Shown here: positions 12,505-25,120 of the stretch, one piece after another
Layout of the letters: each line of letters opens with the position of its first letter
Numbering within the stretch: position 1 is the stretch's first letter
NCBI GenBank assembly: GCA_039111635.1
Contig: JBCAQO010000006.1
Coordinates: 868,001-932,000, forward strand
Source of the DNA: Heterobasidion occidentale
Taxonomy: Eukaryota > Basidiomycota > Agaricomycetes > Russulales > Bondarzewiaceae
Direction of reading: 5' to 3'
Length of the DNA: 64,000 nt
Notes under the pieces: generated by a model
Databases searched by the model: none
Told to the model about the DNA's origin: nothing
What the model saw: only the letters and a program-made list of their open reading frames with translations
Program-made: the position numbers and the translations under genes

Positions 12505-13527
12505 ATGGGCCTCTACTTCAAATACTATGCCTTCGGGCTCCCCTCCTTTCTCATCGTAATAATCGCATTGTACCTCCTATTCACCGGTATGTGCCTTATG
12601 CGTAGCTGCTGGACTTGCTCGTTCAATTCTGCTGTTGCTGTCTTCCGTCCGCAGACTCTGGGGAGGCATTCAATGTAGGACAGTTCCTCGAGGAGTCAAG
12701 TCCTTACGCGTGGGCATCTGTGGGGATTGGTCTTTGCATCGGGTTGAGTGTGTTGGGGGCCGGATGGTGCGCATTCTACAGCTTGAAGCTCGGGGGAGAT
12801 GACGAGTTCATTATGTCTCATTGTCTCTGCAGGGGAATCTTTGTGACTGGCGCATCCATTCTCGGTGGAGGCGTGAGGGCACCTCGGATACGCACCAAGA
12901 ATCTGATTAGGTGCGTTCTTCTGTCCATCAAAACACCCACCGTATAGCATATAGATATTCTGTCTGGCCTAGTGTCATTTTCTGCGAAGTCGTGGCCATA
13001 TATGGAGTGGTAAGTATAGCAGAACATGCTGCTTCCCATATTCCATCCTCAAAACTTATCCTTCCAGATTATGGGAATTGTGTACTCTTCTAAGCTGGAG
13101 TCCATCTCTGAGGAGCTCCTCTACACCAAGGCAAACTATTTCACTGGTGCGTCCATCAATTTCCTTATTGTCATGTGTCCATTTACATTCTACGTCTTCG
13201 AGGTTATGCACTCTTTTGGGGAGGGCTGACTGTCGGCATGTGCAACCTCCTCTGTGGTGTCTCAGTCGGTATCACTGGCTCTACCGCCGCCCTCGCAGAT
13301 GCCGCCGACCCTAATCTATTCGTCAAAATCCTCATTGTCGAGGTGTTCGGCAGTATTCTTGGCTTGTTTGGACTCATTGGTGAGCTCTGGAGCCCTTTGA
13401 TGGAATTCCACGTCATTACTGAAGACTCCTTGCAATTTCAGTGGGTCTACTCATGGTTAGCAGAGCGAGCGAATTCGCGGTTGCAGATAACGTCAGCCCG
13501 TTACTGGCGTTACCACTTGTCTCTTAA
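12505..13527 (+). CDS. VMA16: V-type ATPase proteolipid subunit c''
   Basis: ATG at 12505, stop 13525-13527, six or more exons. The hydrophobic protein starts [20 protein letters not shown] and then shows [80 protein letters not shown] and [22 protein letters not shown]. Five transmembrane helices and the membrane glutamates in FCEVVA and IVEVFG are as expected for the c'' rotor subunit, where the glutamate carries protons. The final exon (after the acceptor at about 13440) must be read in the frame giving [12 protein letters not shown]; its tail is longer than usual. Acidification of vacuole and Golgi links it functionally to its Golgi GTPase neighbour, though this may be coincidence. Confidence 0.92.
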
Positions 13528-13834
13528 TTAGCTGTCAGAGATGTTGGCCGTTCCTCGTTCTGCATGCACTACAAAGCTTATTCCTCGGTCTCATTGCGGC
13601 CTCGGAGTCAAGGCTGACCGCGCGGTGACCTGCGTGCCCTAAGATCAAGACCAGCCCAACAACATAAGTCTTTGTTCGCTCGTGCATCAAAAGCTACAGC
13701 CTAAGATCGTTTCAATCACATCAAGGTATACCAGTCCGAACTCATACACACATACAACTTCCAAATCTACCGAAATCTGGGAATATTTAGACCAGTTAAA
13801 TACCTTTCGTTGACCTCTTCTTTCTTCACGTAAG
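13528..13834. other. Convergent 3' intergenic region
   Basis: 307 bp between the stop codons of VMA16 and the CUE-domain gene. Nothing but presumptive 3' UTRs is seen. Confidence 0.4.
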
Positions 13835-15368
13835 TTACTTCCGTCCGTGATCCTCGAATGGATTTTCCATATACTCGAGATCTTCCGATTTGTCGTCGTC
13901 GAGGATGTGGCTTTGAGTGGCAGACTGGTCGGATGGACGAATCAAGGAGACAGGCCGTTTGGGCAGCAAACCAACTTTGCCTTGGAAAAAAAAGTACGCA
14001 GATGAACAGACGTTAGCAATGCAGTGACGAAGTTCCTCCGGGTAAGAAAGCGAACTTGGATCTATGTTGACCGTAGGCGGACCGGAATTTGTCGTTGGAG
14101 GCGGGGGAGTAGCCGTAGAACTTGAGAGTCCGGGGCTCGTGGTATTGCGTGAAGGTTCATTTGAGGTGATGGGTGGAGAAACAGCAGAGGGGACCACTAC
14201 AAACATGATTGTTAGCAAGCTAGATTCTTCAAACGAGGGGATCTCGGACCTTGACTACTTGGGGAAACACTGGAAGGCGTGGTCAAGTCATATCCTTGTG
14301 TAGCAGGATAGGTAGCCCTGACAGGCCGAGGCTCTTCGCGAGCAGGGGAGTGATAAGCTTGTTGAGAGTGACGGTCATATTCAGCTGGAGCAGTTGACGA
14401 AGACCCCCACGACGGCTGAGTACCAGCGGCACCTTGTCCGCTGCTGTAGACGAACGTCAGAACCGGCGTGGGCTCAGACTGGTCAATCCCACGTACCGCT
14501 GTTGATCGAACTCTTGCACCTTCGCCTTGACCTTCGACACAATAGACGAGAACGTGCGTTTCCCAGCTGTTCGGCGCACGTGAGCGACCTCGTAGCTTCA
14601 TCGTTCCTCAGACAGACGTACTTTCCGCGAACTTAGTGAACTGCTCCTGCACTTCAGCCATGGTGTCCTTCTGCGGGCCGGTCTGCGGAGCCCCCGTCCT
14701 GGAGTCATAGGTCGCGTTGGCGAACGGCTGGGATTGGGATTGGGGGCGGGATTGGGCATTCGGGGATGGCTGCCACCGGGGCCTAATAGTCTGTTGTTGT
14801 TGTTGCTGCTGCTCCTCGAGCATCAACTGGCGAGCGAATTCTTCGTCTAGCTCTGTCTGAGACCTCTGAAAGGAGCATGCGCATTCAGAGGCGCGCTCAT
14901 ATTTACGAAGGGAGACTCACCGGTGCAGCTTGCTCCTGCGCGGATGGGACGTAGTCCGGGTCGCTCATGCCCAGCAAGGCGTCCACCGCACGACCCTGGT
15001 TCCCACCGACAGACTCCAAGACCGATTGCCTAGCGCGGCGCGGCAAAATCAGCGCACGCAAGCATGTGCATCTCGCAGGAACAGCTCACAATAGCGCGGC
15101 GTCGAAATCTGGGAAGATCGCGTGCAGCGCGGCCAACTGTGGCTCGGCGAACTCATCTTCGGAAGGGTGAGAGGGCGGGGTCGTCTGGATGTGTCATAAT
15201 AAACAAGAAAGAAGACGTCGCTTGTGGTAGGCGGGAACATACTACGTTCGCGGCAGCTGATGTCTCGTTTCTAGGATGTTCTGATGAGTGGGTGGTGGCT
15301 GCGGTCGACGTTGGCTCGCTGTGAAAGCTCTCTTCCGAATGAGACGCCTCGTCTGGAGCGGTGGCCAT
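13835..15368 (-). CDS. CUE5: CUE-domain ubiquitin-binding protein (Cue5-like)
   Basis: ATG at 15368, stop at 13835. After a Ser/Thr-rich leader, the CUE domain reads LAALHAIFPDFDAALL, then QSVLESVGGNQGRAVDALLGM followed by SDPDYVP; the FP motif and the ALLGM dileucine part are the ubiquitin-contacting elements. Downstream are EEFARQLMLEE with seven glutamines, a WQPSP stretch, KRTFSSIVSKVKAKVQEFDQQ and a C-terminus GLLPKRPVSLI..EDLEYMENPFEDHGRK. The same order is found in fungal Cue5/CUET proteins, which link ubiquitinated aggregates to Atg8 in selective autophagy. An Atg8-interacting motif is expected; the acidic EDLEYMENPF segment is a candidate, not proven. It is tandem with and 203 bp downstream of the SET gene. 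Confidence 0.87.
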
Positions 15369-15571
15369 CGAATGTCAGAGAGTGTTGAGGCCGTGAGGAA
15401 GGAGATCGGTGTTGTAGGAAAGAGACGGCTGCAGACGTCGGTGCACAGCGCTTCGGCTTCAATCATCGCCAGCGGCGTTTGCCGGGAACCGGCCCGTAGC
15501 ACTTGTTCGACAACACAGCAAGCACACGTACGCGTACCTACTACACGGAGTCACGGCGGAAGAGAATTAGA

Positions 15572-17548
15572 TCACCCCCTGGACTTCTGCCTTTTTCTGC
15601 TGTTTTCACCCTTCTCGTCCGCTGTCCGTTTTTTGTTCGACTTTCCGCTCCTTGCGGCCCCCAATTTTGCTTGCACCTTCCCCATCGCGTTCTGCAGGAT
15701 ACGCTTTTCTCCCAACCGAACGATCACCGAGTGCTTCTTGTTCAATGAGAGCTTGGAGACTTCACGTTCCGATAGCAGGATTTCGTCCTCCTTTAGATAT
15801 TCGATCTCATGAACACTCGGACAAGTAGTTTTACTCGCATACGACGCACCTCCAAGGTTGTGGGGTATTCAGATATACGTTTTTGCAGCACGTCCGCGGC
15901 GACGACCAAGACTCTTTCATCCACCTTCGCCTTCGGCAGCTTTCTCTTAGACCTGGCCTCATTCCACTCGGAAATTTCCATCAAGAGCAGGCGCGCGAAC
16001 GAGATGAGCTCGTCGGGGACGTCGTAGCTCGTGTCTATAATGAACAAGCTAACAGCGCCGTCAATCCAGTCATCAGGGAGGACGCGAGTGGCGATCATTT
16101 TCTCACTCTTCGCCGTCTTCCTCCAGCCACCAGTCCACTCGTTCGGTCGGAGATCGGTCAGCGTCGGCTGCATACAGTCGAGATACGCTTTGGACGACGA
16201 GGTCTGCGCGGAGCTCGACGATGTCTGCTGGGTTTCCTTGGGTGCCTCCAGGGAGGGGTAGTAGATCGACGTGCCCGTAGCAGCGCAGCAGGTGCGAGTT
16301 GGGGGGGTCGCCGTAGGTATTCCACTTCGCGCAAAAGTGAATTCAGGGGACATGAGAAATGTGATAAAGTGAGAGCGTACGATTTGTTCGCCTTCCGCAA
16401 TCGCTTTCGTGGTCACCATGCGAAGCTCATGCTTCTCATAAAACAGCTTAGCCTGATCAAACAGCTTGAGTAAATGAATTTGATAGAGATGTAGAAGGAC
16501 AAACATTTTCGCTCCCATTTCGAGCGTTGAGCATATCTGCCATCGGAACCATAGCTACATCTGAAGAGTCCGCATCCTCGCCCTCGTCCTCAGAGTCGTC
16601 GTCGTCTATCAGCGAGTTTTCCTGGGCCTCGTCGGGGTTCTCGTGATCGGATTTTGGGGCCGAGGGGTCCTCGTCGACGTCCATGTCTGTCGAGCGTTGT
16701 TCTCTTGAGTCTTCGTCGCCGGCGTCGGAGTCGTCCTCTCCGTCCCATTTCTCCACGTTGAAGCTGCGGGATAGGATCCGGCTGCCCATGAGGTGATAAT
16801 TCTCGAGCGAGTAGCTCGGCGGCTGGGGACCAAAGATGTCTGGCCTACCCTACAATACGATGAGTGCAGTTTTCACGACAACTGGGGGAAAGGTTCACCT
16901 CTAGAACGGGGACGACTTTTTCACGGTAGTCCTTCTCAGCCGCGTCCTTCCCTATTTATCTAGCACGGCAGATCAGACCGTGTCGTGCAGCACAAGCTCA
17001 AAGCGACAGACCTACCACAGAGGTCCCCTTCAGCTCCAATAGATCTTCCTCGCTCCAGAACATCGGCGTATCGAAGGACGCGGGGAGGGAAGCTGCCATC
17101 GCCGGCGTTTTTGCTCGCACCTTCAATGATGTGGTCCGCGAGGCAGATCATCTGCACGTACCTAGGTAGTCGGACCACTTTGAGGCGCTGCCTTGGGCCT
17201 GTTCCCACATCATGCACAGGATGAGTCCCGCCCATCCCCTGTGGAGGTCGTTTTTCTGCCATTCGGCCTGTCCTAGGAGCGTCGGGAGCGCAGACGTGCG
17301 CGTCGAGAGCGTGAGTTCTCGCGGTATTGAGAACAGAACATGTCCCCCTATGGCGTCATGCGTTAGTGACGAACGAGCCTGGGGAACTTCTGCATCGGCG
17401 AAAAATCAAGAAAAGTGCGCACCGGGAGAGAGCGGAGCGCGATGGCGCCTTGACCGTACCCTTCGAACTCGCGTAGGCCGAGTGCAGATGTGTCGCAGAT
17501 GCCTCCATGTTCTGCGAACCAGGAGAAGAGAGCCTCCGAGTCCATCAT
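15572..17548 (-). CDS. SET-domain protein lysine methyltransferase (Rkm4/SETD6-like)
   Basis: ATG at 17548 gives MMDSEALFSWFAEHGG; stop 15572-15574. SET motifs in order: EGYGQGAIALRSLP at the N-terminus, then VPMADMLNARNGSENAKLFYE (joined across an intron near 16450-16515), and WNTYGDPPNSHLLRCYGHVD, the classic Rkm/SETD6 NxYG..PN element. An acidic insert of about 70 residues (about 16560-16760) lies before the DMLN motif. After it comes the Rubisco LSMT-like substrate-binding domain (about 15850-16150) and a lysine-rich tail KKRTADEKGENSRKRQK that may be a nuclear signal. Yeast Rkm4 methylates a ribosomal protein lysine; SETD6 methylates other nuclear proteins. The substrate here is unknown. 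Confidence 0.85.
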
Positions 17549-19384
17549 TCAGAAAACGAGGAGGTTCGCTCGATGTGTATCGGTGCTTAGATTTTTTTAG
17601 TGAAGAAATCCCTCCCGAAGCAGCCGTGCGCAGAATGCTTGAGCTTGGGAGCTTGCTCAGAGCACTCGGCGGACACGCGGAGCGGAGATGGAACGTGGCA
17701 CCTGCCGTGACGGAATGTGACTCCGGTGTGGGTCCAAGGCGTTGTCCGGCCAGGAACAGTGACGTCCTCGCGAAGGAGCAGCTCAGGGCAACTCCTGCTC
17801 CACACCGCCTACACCGCCTCACATCTTTTGGCAACGACACGTTATTGGCTCTGCGGCTGATACCAGCATTAATTTGATGCGCTGATGATCAGTACATACT
17901 CATACTGCGCCTGGGTGACAGTGGGATTCACTGGTATTCAAACGCTCATGATTGATTCGCTGGACATCCATCTCATCATTGCAGTACAGTACCAGATTGT
18001 ATTAATAGCACTCAAGGCGAATCACGATCGTGGATGTGATCAGACGTGATCTTGTACTGATCTTGTGAGTCTCGGCATTGAGCATGAGTCTGACAGGCGC
18101 GTGCGAGCTTGTGCGAGCCGTAACCATGCCATGATCGATCGAAGTACCCCGGGGCATAGTGGGAGACCTGGCTGGAGGGAACAGACGCGCGCTAGAAGGA
18201 CGCCCGAGTGAGGAACGCGCAGGATGCATACAGTATGTATCATTCGCGCGCAAACTCCAACGGTGCTCGTAGGTGCCAGATCCGCTCATGCGGGTGTTGT
18301 CCAGCCGCCCACTGCCTCTGCGCGCGATTGCCGAGCGCGTACGGGGGGCTTGTTTGCAAATCGAGGGGTTTCGGTAGTTGGGAGGCGCATGTGCGTGTGG
18401 TGTGAGCTGGTGTAAGAGGTTGCGAGATGGCCAAGTCTGTGTGTGTGCAGTCACGGGCCGCAACGGGATACAGCCAAGCCATGCAGGAGGGTCATGATAT
18501 ATGGATGCTGACGGTATCGAGATCATCAACGGTATCGCGCGCACCCGCGCACAGCAACGCCGGTGCATTTCGAGACATGCTGTCTCCGGAATACCAGAGG
18601 GGACAGTATACTTACTTATCGAGACGAGGCTTGCGAGGGAGGAAGAGGTGGAGTACAGTAGCGCTCGCTCGCGACAGGCACGGAATTGATCGAAGCGGGA
18701 ATGTAAAGTAATGTGTGGATGGATGACGAAGACGGTCGAGATGGGCACGTTTGAGGGTGGACCGAGTCGTCGAGTTCACAGGATTCGTTGCCGCCTCATG
18801 TTCGAAATGGTGTAAGATGGGAATAGGACGGGCGGCCGGATTGCGAGGTCGGATGCTATTGGGAAGCGCACATACGCCGAGAGCGGTGTGGTATGGAGAG
18901 GAGGGAGGTGTGGGGAGGGAGGGGAGAGGGAGCCGAAAGAGGATAGCGAGGGATAGCGACGATGTGCGCAGCCGGGTTGGGAGGATGGTGCGGAGAGAAA
19001 TGAAGGGCTAAACAAATGATCAGAGTCAGATTCGTCGGGACTGTGATGGATCGCGTGACGGACGCGGACGGGTGACACGCTCACATCCTCCTCCTCCCGT
19101 TGCTATCCCTCGATCCTCCTCCTCCTCCCCCTCCTCCCCCTCCTCCTGGCTCACACACACAAGCCTCCCCTGCTCTCCTCTCTCCCACCATCCTCGGCCC
19201 TCCCCCCTCTGCTACTGCTATTTATCGTATCCCTGCCGCCGTCGACGCTGCATCACATCACTATCCGCACCCTCGGCAGCGCTCGCTCCCTCAACGCGTC
19301 TATACGAACACACCACAGCCCCCCGTCAACTCTCACTCTCGCTCTTAATATATCCGCGCCCACACCCCCACCCCACCCCATCTC
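17549..19384. other. Long intergenic region upstream of the RhoGAP gene
   Basis: About 1.8 kb between divergent genes. It contains open frames up to 248 codons (18002-18748, minus) but none with a motif, and their residue use is unlike that of nearby proteins. The last 300 bp (about 19080-19380) are pyrimidine-rich with TCC repeats and probably form the 5' leader of the RhoGAP transcript. Confidence 0.45.
19090..19148. repeat. TCC/CCT-rich microsatellite in the RhoGAP leader
   Basis: Imperfect tandem TCC units, interrupted by short unique bases, about 240-300 bp before the ATG. Pyrimidine-rich leaders are common at strong fungal promoters; whether it acts here is unknown. Confidence 0.6.
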
Positions 19385-22300
19385 ATGTTAGCTGCCCTTC
19401 CCAGCTCGTCCTACGGCGGTCCGGACGACCGCACCGCGATACTCCACGACCCGAACGCTGCTGCGGATAGCAAACTCTGCCCAGGATGCCAGACCACCGT
19501 GCTCGACGACAATGGCGGCGTGGTCATCGCATTTGGGTACGTCCCTGCTCGCCCGCGCGCTATCCCCCGTTGGTATCATTCCCCTTACCGACCACTCGCT
19601 AACGTGTCCGCCCGCTCGGCCTTCTTTCCCCTCCAGCCAGTCCTTTTTTCACGTCGACTGCTTCAAGTGCGCCAAGTGCCATGACAAGGTCACCGCGGAC
19701 ACCAACCTCCTCCTCCTCTCCGACGGCCAGCCAATATGCTCAAACTGCTCCTACAGCTGCAGCGTCTGCCATCAGCCCATCCTCGACGAGGCGATCATGA
19801 CCGGCGACGACAGCTACCACGCGCACTGCTTCATGTGCAAGGCCTGTCACAACCGCATCGACGAGCTCATGTTCGCAAAGACGAGTCATGGGATCTACTG
19901 CATGAACTGCCATAACGAGCGGGTCGCGAGGAGCGAGCGCCATGCCCAAAAACAGAGGGAGCTTAAGGAGCAGAGGGAACGCGAGCTAAAGGAGCGGCCG
20001 GGGACGAGCGCCTCTGCGTCCGCTTCTGGCTCCAGCAAGTCGAGGGAACATGCGGCGAGAGAGCACGCAAGAGGGAACGGGGTACGTCGCGCGCCCAGCC
20101 GCCTGTCGCGCTAGTCCAAATTGGCTAACAATAGCCTCTTCAGGCTGGTTCCCCAGCGTCCGCTTGGACGCCTTCTTCCGCACACCCCTCGACATCGGCG
20201 GTCGTCTCGCCGCCTTCCTCCTCGCAGAATGCTCATGCCCATACGGCCCCCAGCAGGGCCGCCACATTACCGCTCTCCACCCCCCCCAACCCGCCCTCTC
20301 CCGGGCCCCCGGTCAGGCGCCAATCCGTACAGTCCACGAACAGCGACCAACAGAAGAACGGATTCGTCTCCTCCCCCGCCCCCGTGCCCGAAACCGATTC
20401 TCGCTCCGGGCGCAACACGCCTTCGTCTCAGCCGCCCTCCGTCGCGGTCACTATACCACCTTCCGAGGGCCGGAACGGCCATCCATCTTCGCACCCTCCT
20501 TCATCCCCCACTATCGTCAGCATCCCAAGATACGGATGTAGACATGGCATTATCTCTCGACTATTATCTCCGGTCATCGGAAGAAGCTTTTGGCTCCTCG
20601 AACAGCAACTTGTTAGCTCTGCCGGGCAGTCGGAACTCGTTGCAGCGACGGAAAAGCTACGATGACGGCGTGCGGCCGTTGGGCCAGCTCGCACAGAAGC
20701 CCGCAGCGTTGAACGGGGACGGCGGAGTCCCCGGGCTCCATGTCCCCAGCAAGGGCCTCTCCAACCGTTCAAAACGGCAGTCTATCAACCCCGGCATGCC
20801 ATTCAAACTGGATCTCTCCAACGTCTCGTCGTCCCAAGCGCAAAGCACGCCCGATTCGGCGTCGTACGGCAGATCTTCACCTGTCAACGGCCGCGGCTCG
20901 CCTCACCTCTCGTCGCCCCTGCGTGAGCGACCTGCTAACGAACGGGGTGCCTTGTACCAGAACCTTCCCCCCGTACGACCACGCGCCGAGTCGTCGAGCA
21001 CGTACCTGCCTGAGCATCCTAAACCTAAACTTCTCCCCTCAATCATCTAGAGTCGGACGGCATCCCCCCGCGGAGCCATAGCCTGACCGCCAATGTCTCC
21101 CCGAACGAGCGGACGCCGGACCGAGCCTCCCCTGTCCTCGGCTTGCCCAGCAGCATCCGACCGCAGAGGTCGTTCGATGAGCGCACGATACGGCCGAGCA
21201 TGGCCCTCCCCGATCGGCGCGCGGTTTCTAACTCCCTTAGCATAGATGTCGAGAAGTCCCGCGGCGGATCGGGCAATAGATCTCACCCGACGTCGCCCGC
21301 GCATAGAGTCGACGTTCCGCAGAACATCGAGAGCGGCACCGACACGGAGGCCGAAGGCGACAACAACAACAAGCCGAGCGCGAGGCGAGCGACGACGACG
21401 AGCCGCCCGTCCCCCCGCCAAAGGAGACCAAGCCGCGCCCGCGCCCCGATCGCCTACACCTCGAGTCTCAGCAAGCCGACGACGTCGAAGAGGACGTCTC
21501 GCGCTCGAGCAGCGCCGACACGTCGGACGGAGAGTCCTCGCCCGTCGAGCGCATCTCCCACTCGACGTTCATCGCGCCCGCGCTGCCGCCGATCCGCTTC
21601 TCGATGGGCGGAGGCGACTTTGCGGACCTGCTGCAGTCCGTGACCGGCCAGTCGTCGCTCAAGTCGCTCGACCGCCTCGCGCAGCTGAGCGAGGACACGA
21701 TCGCGCGCCTCGACCGCATGGACACGCCGCCGCTCGCCAAGACGCCGCCGCCGACGGCCGCGTCCGAGGGTGCGTGGCAGACGACGCCGGCGGGCGACTC
21801 GACGTTCACGCCGGCGGACGACGCGTCCGAGATCACCGTCGAGGCGTCGTCCGCGCCGAGCAGCAACTTCCACACCGAGTCCAGCAGCGATGGCCACCGC
21901 GAGTCCGTGTCCTCGAGCTCGTCGCTGTCCCCGGACGAGCCGCCGCCCGCGCCCAAGGCGGGCGAGCGCGAGCCCGAGGCGATCTCGCGGCAGACGAGCT
22001 CGGGCAGCAGCGTGTCTGCCGCGCGGCGGCCGCTGAACACCGCCCCGACGCTGCACGGCCGCTCGTCCTCCGATCTCGATCGCGACGCGCGTGCCGCCGC
22101 CGCCGCCGCCGTCTCGCCGCTGGTGCGGCACAGGCGGCTCGACTCGGGCGCCTCGCTGGGCCCGGACGCGAGCGTGGGCTACGAGGCGAACGCGGCGCGG
22201 ATCACGGTGACCGCGCCGGGCTCGACGGTGGCGCGGCCGCTCAAGTACGACGCGTCGGACCTGGTGACGCGCCGGCTGCAGGAGGCGCTTCACGAGGCGT

Positions 22301-24573
22301 CGAAGCGTGGCGCGATGCATGTCAACCTCGACAAGGAGTTCGTGCAGGCGATCCTCATGGTCGTCGAGCAGCGCAAGGTCGAGAACGCGGAGATGAAAGG
22401 CAAGCTGGACGGGATGAAGGTCAGGCCACGTTCCTTTCGCCCCTCCACTCCACTCCACTCCGCTCCTTTCTTTCTTCTGTTTTGTTCTCCTCCTCCCCGC
22501 TGCTGCTGCTGCTCTCTTTCTCGGCGTGAGTGGCGATATGAGGCTGACGTTTTGCATACAGCGGGCGAGCCAGCAGTACATCGACGGGCTGACGGTCGCG
22601 CAGGGCGAGTACGACAGGGAGCTGCGCCTGCGCCGGGATGCGGAGGCGGAGGTGACGCGGCTGAGGTGCTGCTGGCTGGCCAGGCCGCGCGCATCATCGC
22701 GATGTCGAACGAGAGCCGCAAGGGCGAGCTGCACAAGCAGATCACCCGGGAGCTGAGCGACAGCCTCAGCGGCCTCGAGCGCGACGTCTCGAAGCTCAGG
22801 GTCGAGCGCGACGTGACGCTTGCAGAGATGGACGAGCTGGCGTCCTCCAAGAGGTGAGGCGGCCCGGGCGACGCATCTTGTTTTGTTAGTTGACCGGACG
22901 CTTTCTGTTGCAGCTCGTCGAGCCTGGGCGACAACGGGGATCCTCCCGCCAACCTCAGTCGCTCGCTTACGATGCGCCTGGACAAGCTGAAAACGCAGTA
23001 CCAGCGCGAGCTGATTCCGCTCACCGACGAGCGCGGCGCCCTTCTTCGGGAAGTGGCCGAACTCAAGGCCGCCCGGGATGTATTCTTAGAAGAGACCACC
23101 ATGCTCAATGCCCGCAACGAAGAGCTGGCCCAGTTGAATGCTCTGTACGCGCGGCGGAACGAGTCTTCGATGCCAGAAAACACCGAGCAGGACGCCTTGC
23201 GCGAGAAGAAGAGCGGCTCGTTTGACAGGCAAAGGCCGCCGATGGCCACCATCGAGCCCTCCAACACCGTGCTGACGACGAATTCCATCGGGACGGACGA
23301 GAGCGCGGATTCGAGCGTATACATCAAGGTGTCGAAGACGGACGCCGAGGCGCCACCGACCCTGCGGGGCAAGCTTCGGTGGCCAGGGCGACTCATCAAG
23401 GAGACGACGCCTTCCTCGGCCGTTGCAGCCCCGGAGGGCGAAAAGCCCATGGGTGCCAAGCACGTCTTCCAGCAGATCAGTCTACTGCGCTTCACGCGGT
23501 GCGATTACTGCAGCGACAAGCTGTGGGGATCTCAAGTGCGCTGTTCAGGTGAGTCGGCGTAGTGCTTACGTGAAGTGCACTCGAGTGTGCTGATGCGCTT
23601 GTCCGTCAGCTTGCAGCTATTCGGTCCATCCTCGTTGCCTGAACCATGTCGTGTCGGCTTGCACGCCACAGGCCACTCGCCGGGACGAGTCGGCGTCGGC
23701 CGCTCCATTGCGTACGTTCAATTTCATAAACGAAGCCTCATTTCTCATGGCGCGTGATAGCCCCATCCATGTTCGGGCGCGATCTTATCGAGCAGGTACG
23801 GGCGGATTCGAAGGGCGCCGACCGAATGGTACCGGTCATTGTCGAGAAGTGCATCGATGCCGTCGAGAACTCAGGTACGCTGATCCATGCCTCCCGCGCC
23901 CTTGATCCACGACACCTGACCTGGTCGGCGACGCCGCTTCAGCGCTGGAATACGAGGGCATCTATCGCAAGACCGGAGGCTCCGGTCAATCGAAGATTAT
24001 TACCCAATTGTTCGAGCGGGGCGACTACACCTCCTTCGACCTTCGGGACCAGGACAAGTTCAACGACATCTGCAGCATCACCTCCGTCCTCAAGACGTAT
24101 TTCCGGTCGCTGCCTAACCCATTAATGACATACGCCTTGCACGACGAGTTTATGCACGCTTCGACCACTCGGGAACCCGCCGCAAAGAGCGCCAAGTATG
24201 CTGACTTGGTTTCGCAACTCCCCACGGAACACTACTACACCGTTCGCTTGCTCATGCTACATCTCCACCGGTAAGTGTCGTTCACGCTGTCTCGTATACG
24301 GTAACGCTAACCATCTGATCTTGCCACATAGGATCTATGAACGTAGTGACGTGAACCTGATGACAGCGCGCAACCTGGGCGTTGTATTCGGGCGTGAGTG
24401 TCCTACGCCTGTCCACAGCTTACATCTGCTTAATATATGCCATAGCAACCCTCATGCGCTCGCGCGACCCCGCCGCCGAATTTAGCGACATGGCAGGCAA
24501 AGCGCTGTCTGTCGAGTGGCTCGTGCTGAAGGCTCCAGAGATCTTCCCTCCACTGCCGAACGAACAACACTAA
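19385..24573 (+). CDS. LIM-LIM-coiled coil-C1-RhoGAP protein (Rga1-like), with reading-frame breaks
   Basis: ATG at 19385; stop 24571-24573. Two LIM zinc fingers come first: CPGCQTTV..HVDCFKCAKC..CSNC and CSVCHQPI..HAHCFMCKAC..CMNC. Then about 700 Ser/Pro-rich residues, a coiled coil (about 22280-23160), a C1 zinc finger (HVFQQISLLRFTRCDYC..CSACSYSVHPRC) and a RhoGAP domain from IEQVRADSKGADRMVPVIVEKC, with GIYRKTGGS holding the expected arginine finger. Rga1-type proteins switch off Cdc42/Rho in polarity and septation. Three frame changes lack a plausible canonical intron: near 21050, near 21375, and at 22665 where one more G in the GG run would restore frame. The conserved residues on both sides suggest a functional gene with sequence errors; decay is possible. 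Confidence 0.88.
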
Positions 24574-25120
24574 TCTTGACTCCCCTCATACATATGTTGT
24601 ATTCAATGTTATCACCCCACTCCACCCTACCCCCTCCTTTGTCTTTATGCGCACGCAAGGACGGACAGCATCTTGCTCCCGCTCGAGTTGATAGATGGTT
24701 CCTTCCGCATTTCATCCTTCGTTTCCACGCGCGTCTCACCCGCCGCGTTTCCAAGCACATACCCACCGGGCTCGCTACCGCCGACCATCTCTTGGATTTT
24801 CATCTCCTTCATTTGGGTCCTTTTACTCTCTTTGTCCTTTAGTGGGTGCACAGGCGTTCATTGATATCTATATTTTTCTATCTTCACTCGGCGCACGCCC
24901 GCCGCTCATGTTTATTATCCCACACATCTTTTGTCATCTCATATCCCGCGTCAGCGCCCATTCATTCTTTCCTTTTCGCTTTCTCGCTCCTCCATGTGTT
25001 CGCATTCGTTACCTGCCTTTGTGGATATGTATCTTATTACTCTGGATTATTGCGCCAATGGAATAACCATGATACTTTATATCGTCACGCTCTTGACATT
25101 CTTCGGGATCTTGCAGTTCA
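24574..25120. other. Convergent intergenic region
   Basis: 547 bp of T- and C-rich DNA between the stops of the RhoGAP and F-box-like genes. Overlapping short hydrophobic open frames occur but look like low-complexity artefacts; probably two 3' UTRs. Confidence 0.4.

Noticed and set aside
12910..13040. VMA16 as a damaged gene because many exons are tiny
   Set aside because: The exons join in frame and all helices and both membrane glutamates are present; small exons are normal for this gene in basidiomycetes.
18002..18748. 248-codon minus-strand open frame
   Set aside because: No domain, no ordered composition, no plausible exons nearby; lies in a likely promoter.
21246..22734. Two open frames of over 420 codons (both strands) over the RhoGAP gene
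   Set aside because: Arg/Ala-rich and without motifs; they overlap the coiled-coil exons of the Rga1-like gene and arise from GC bias.
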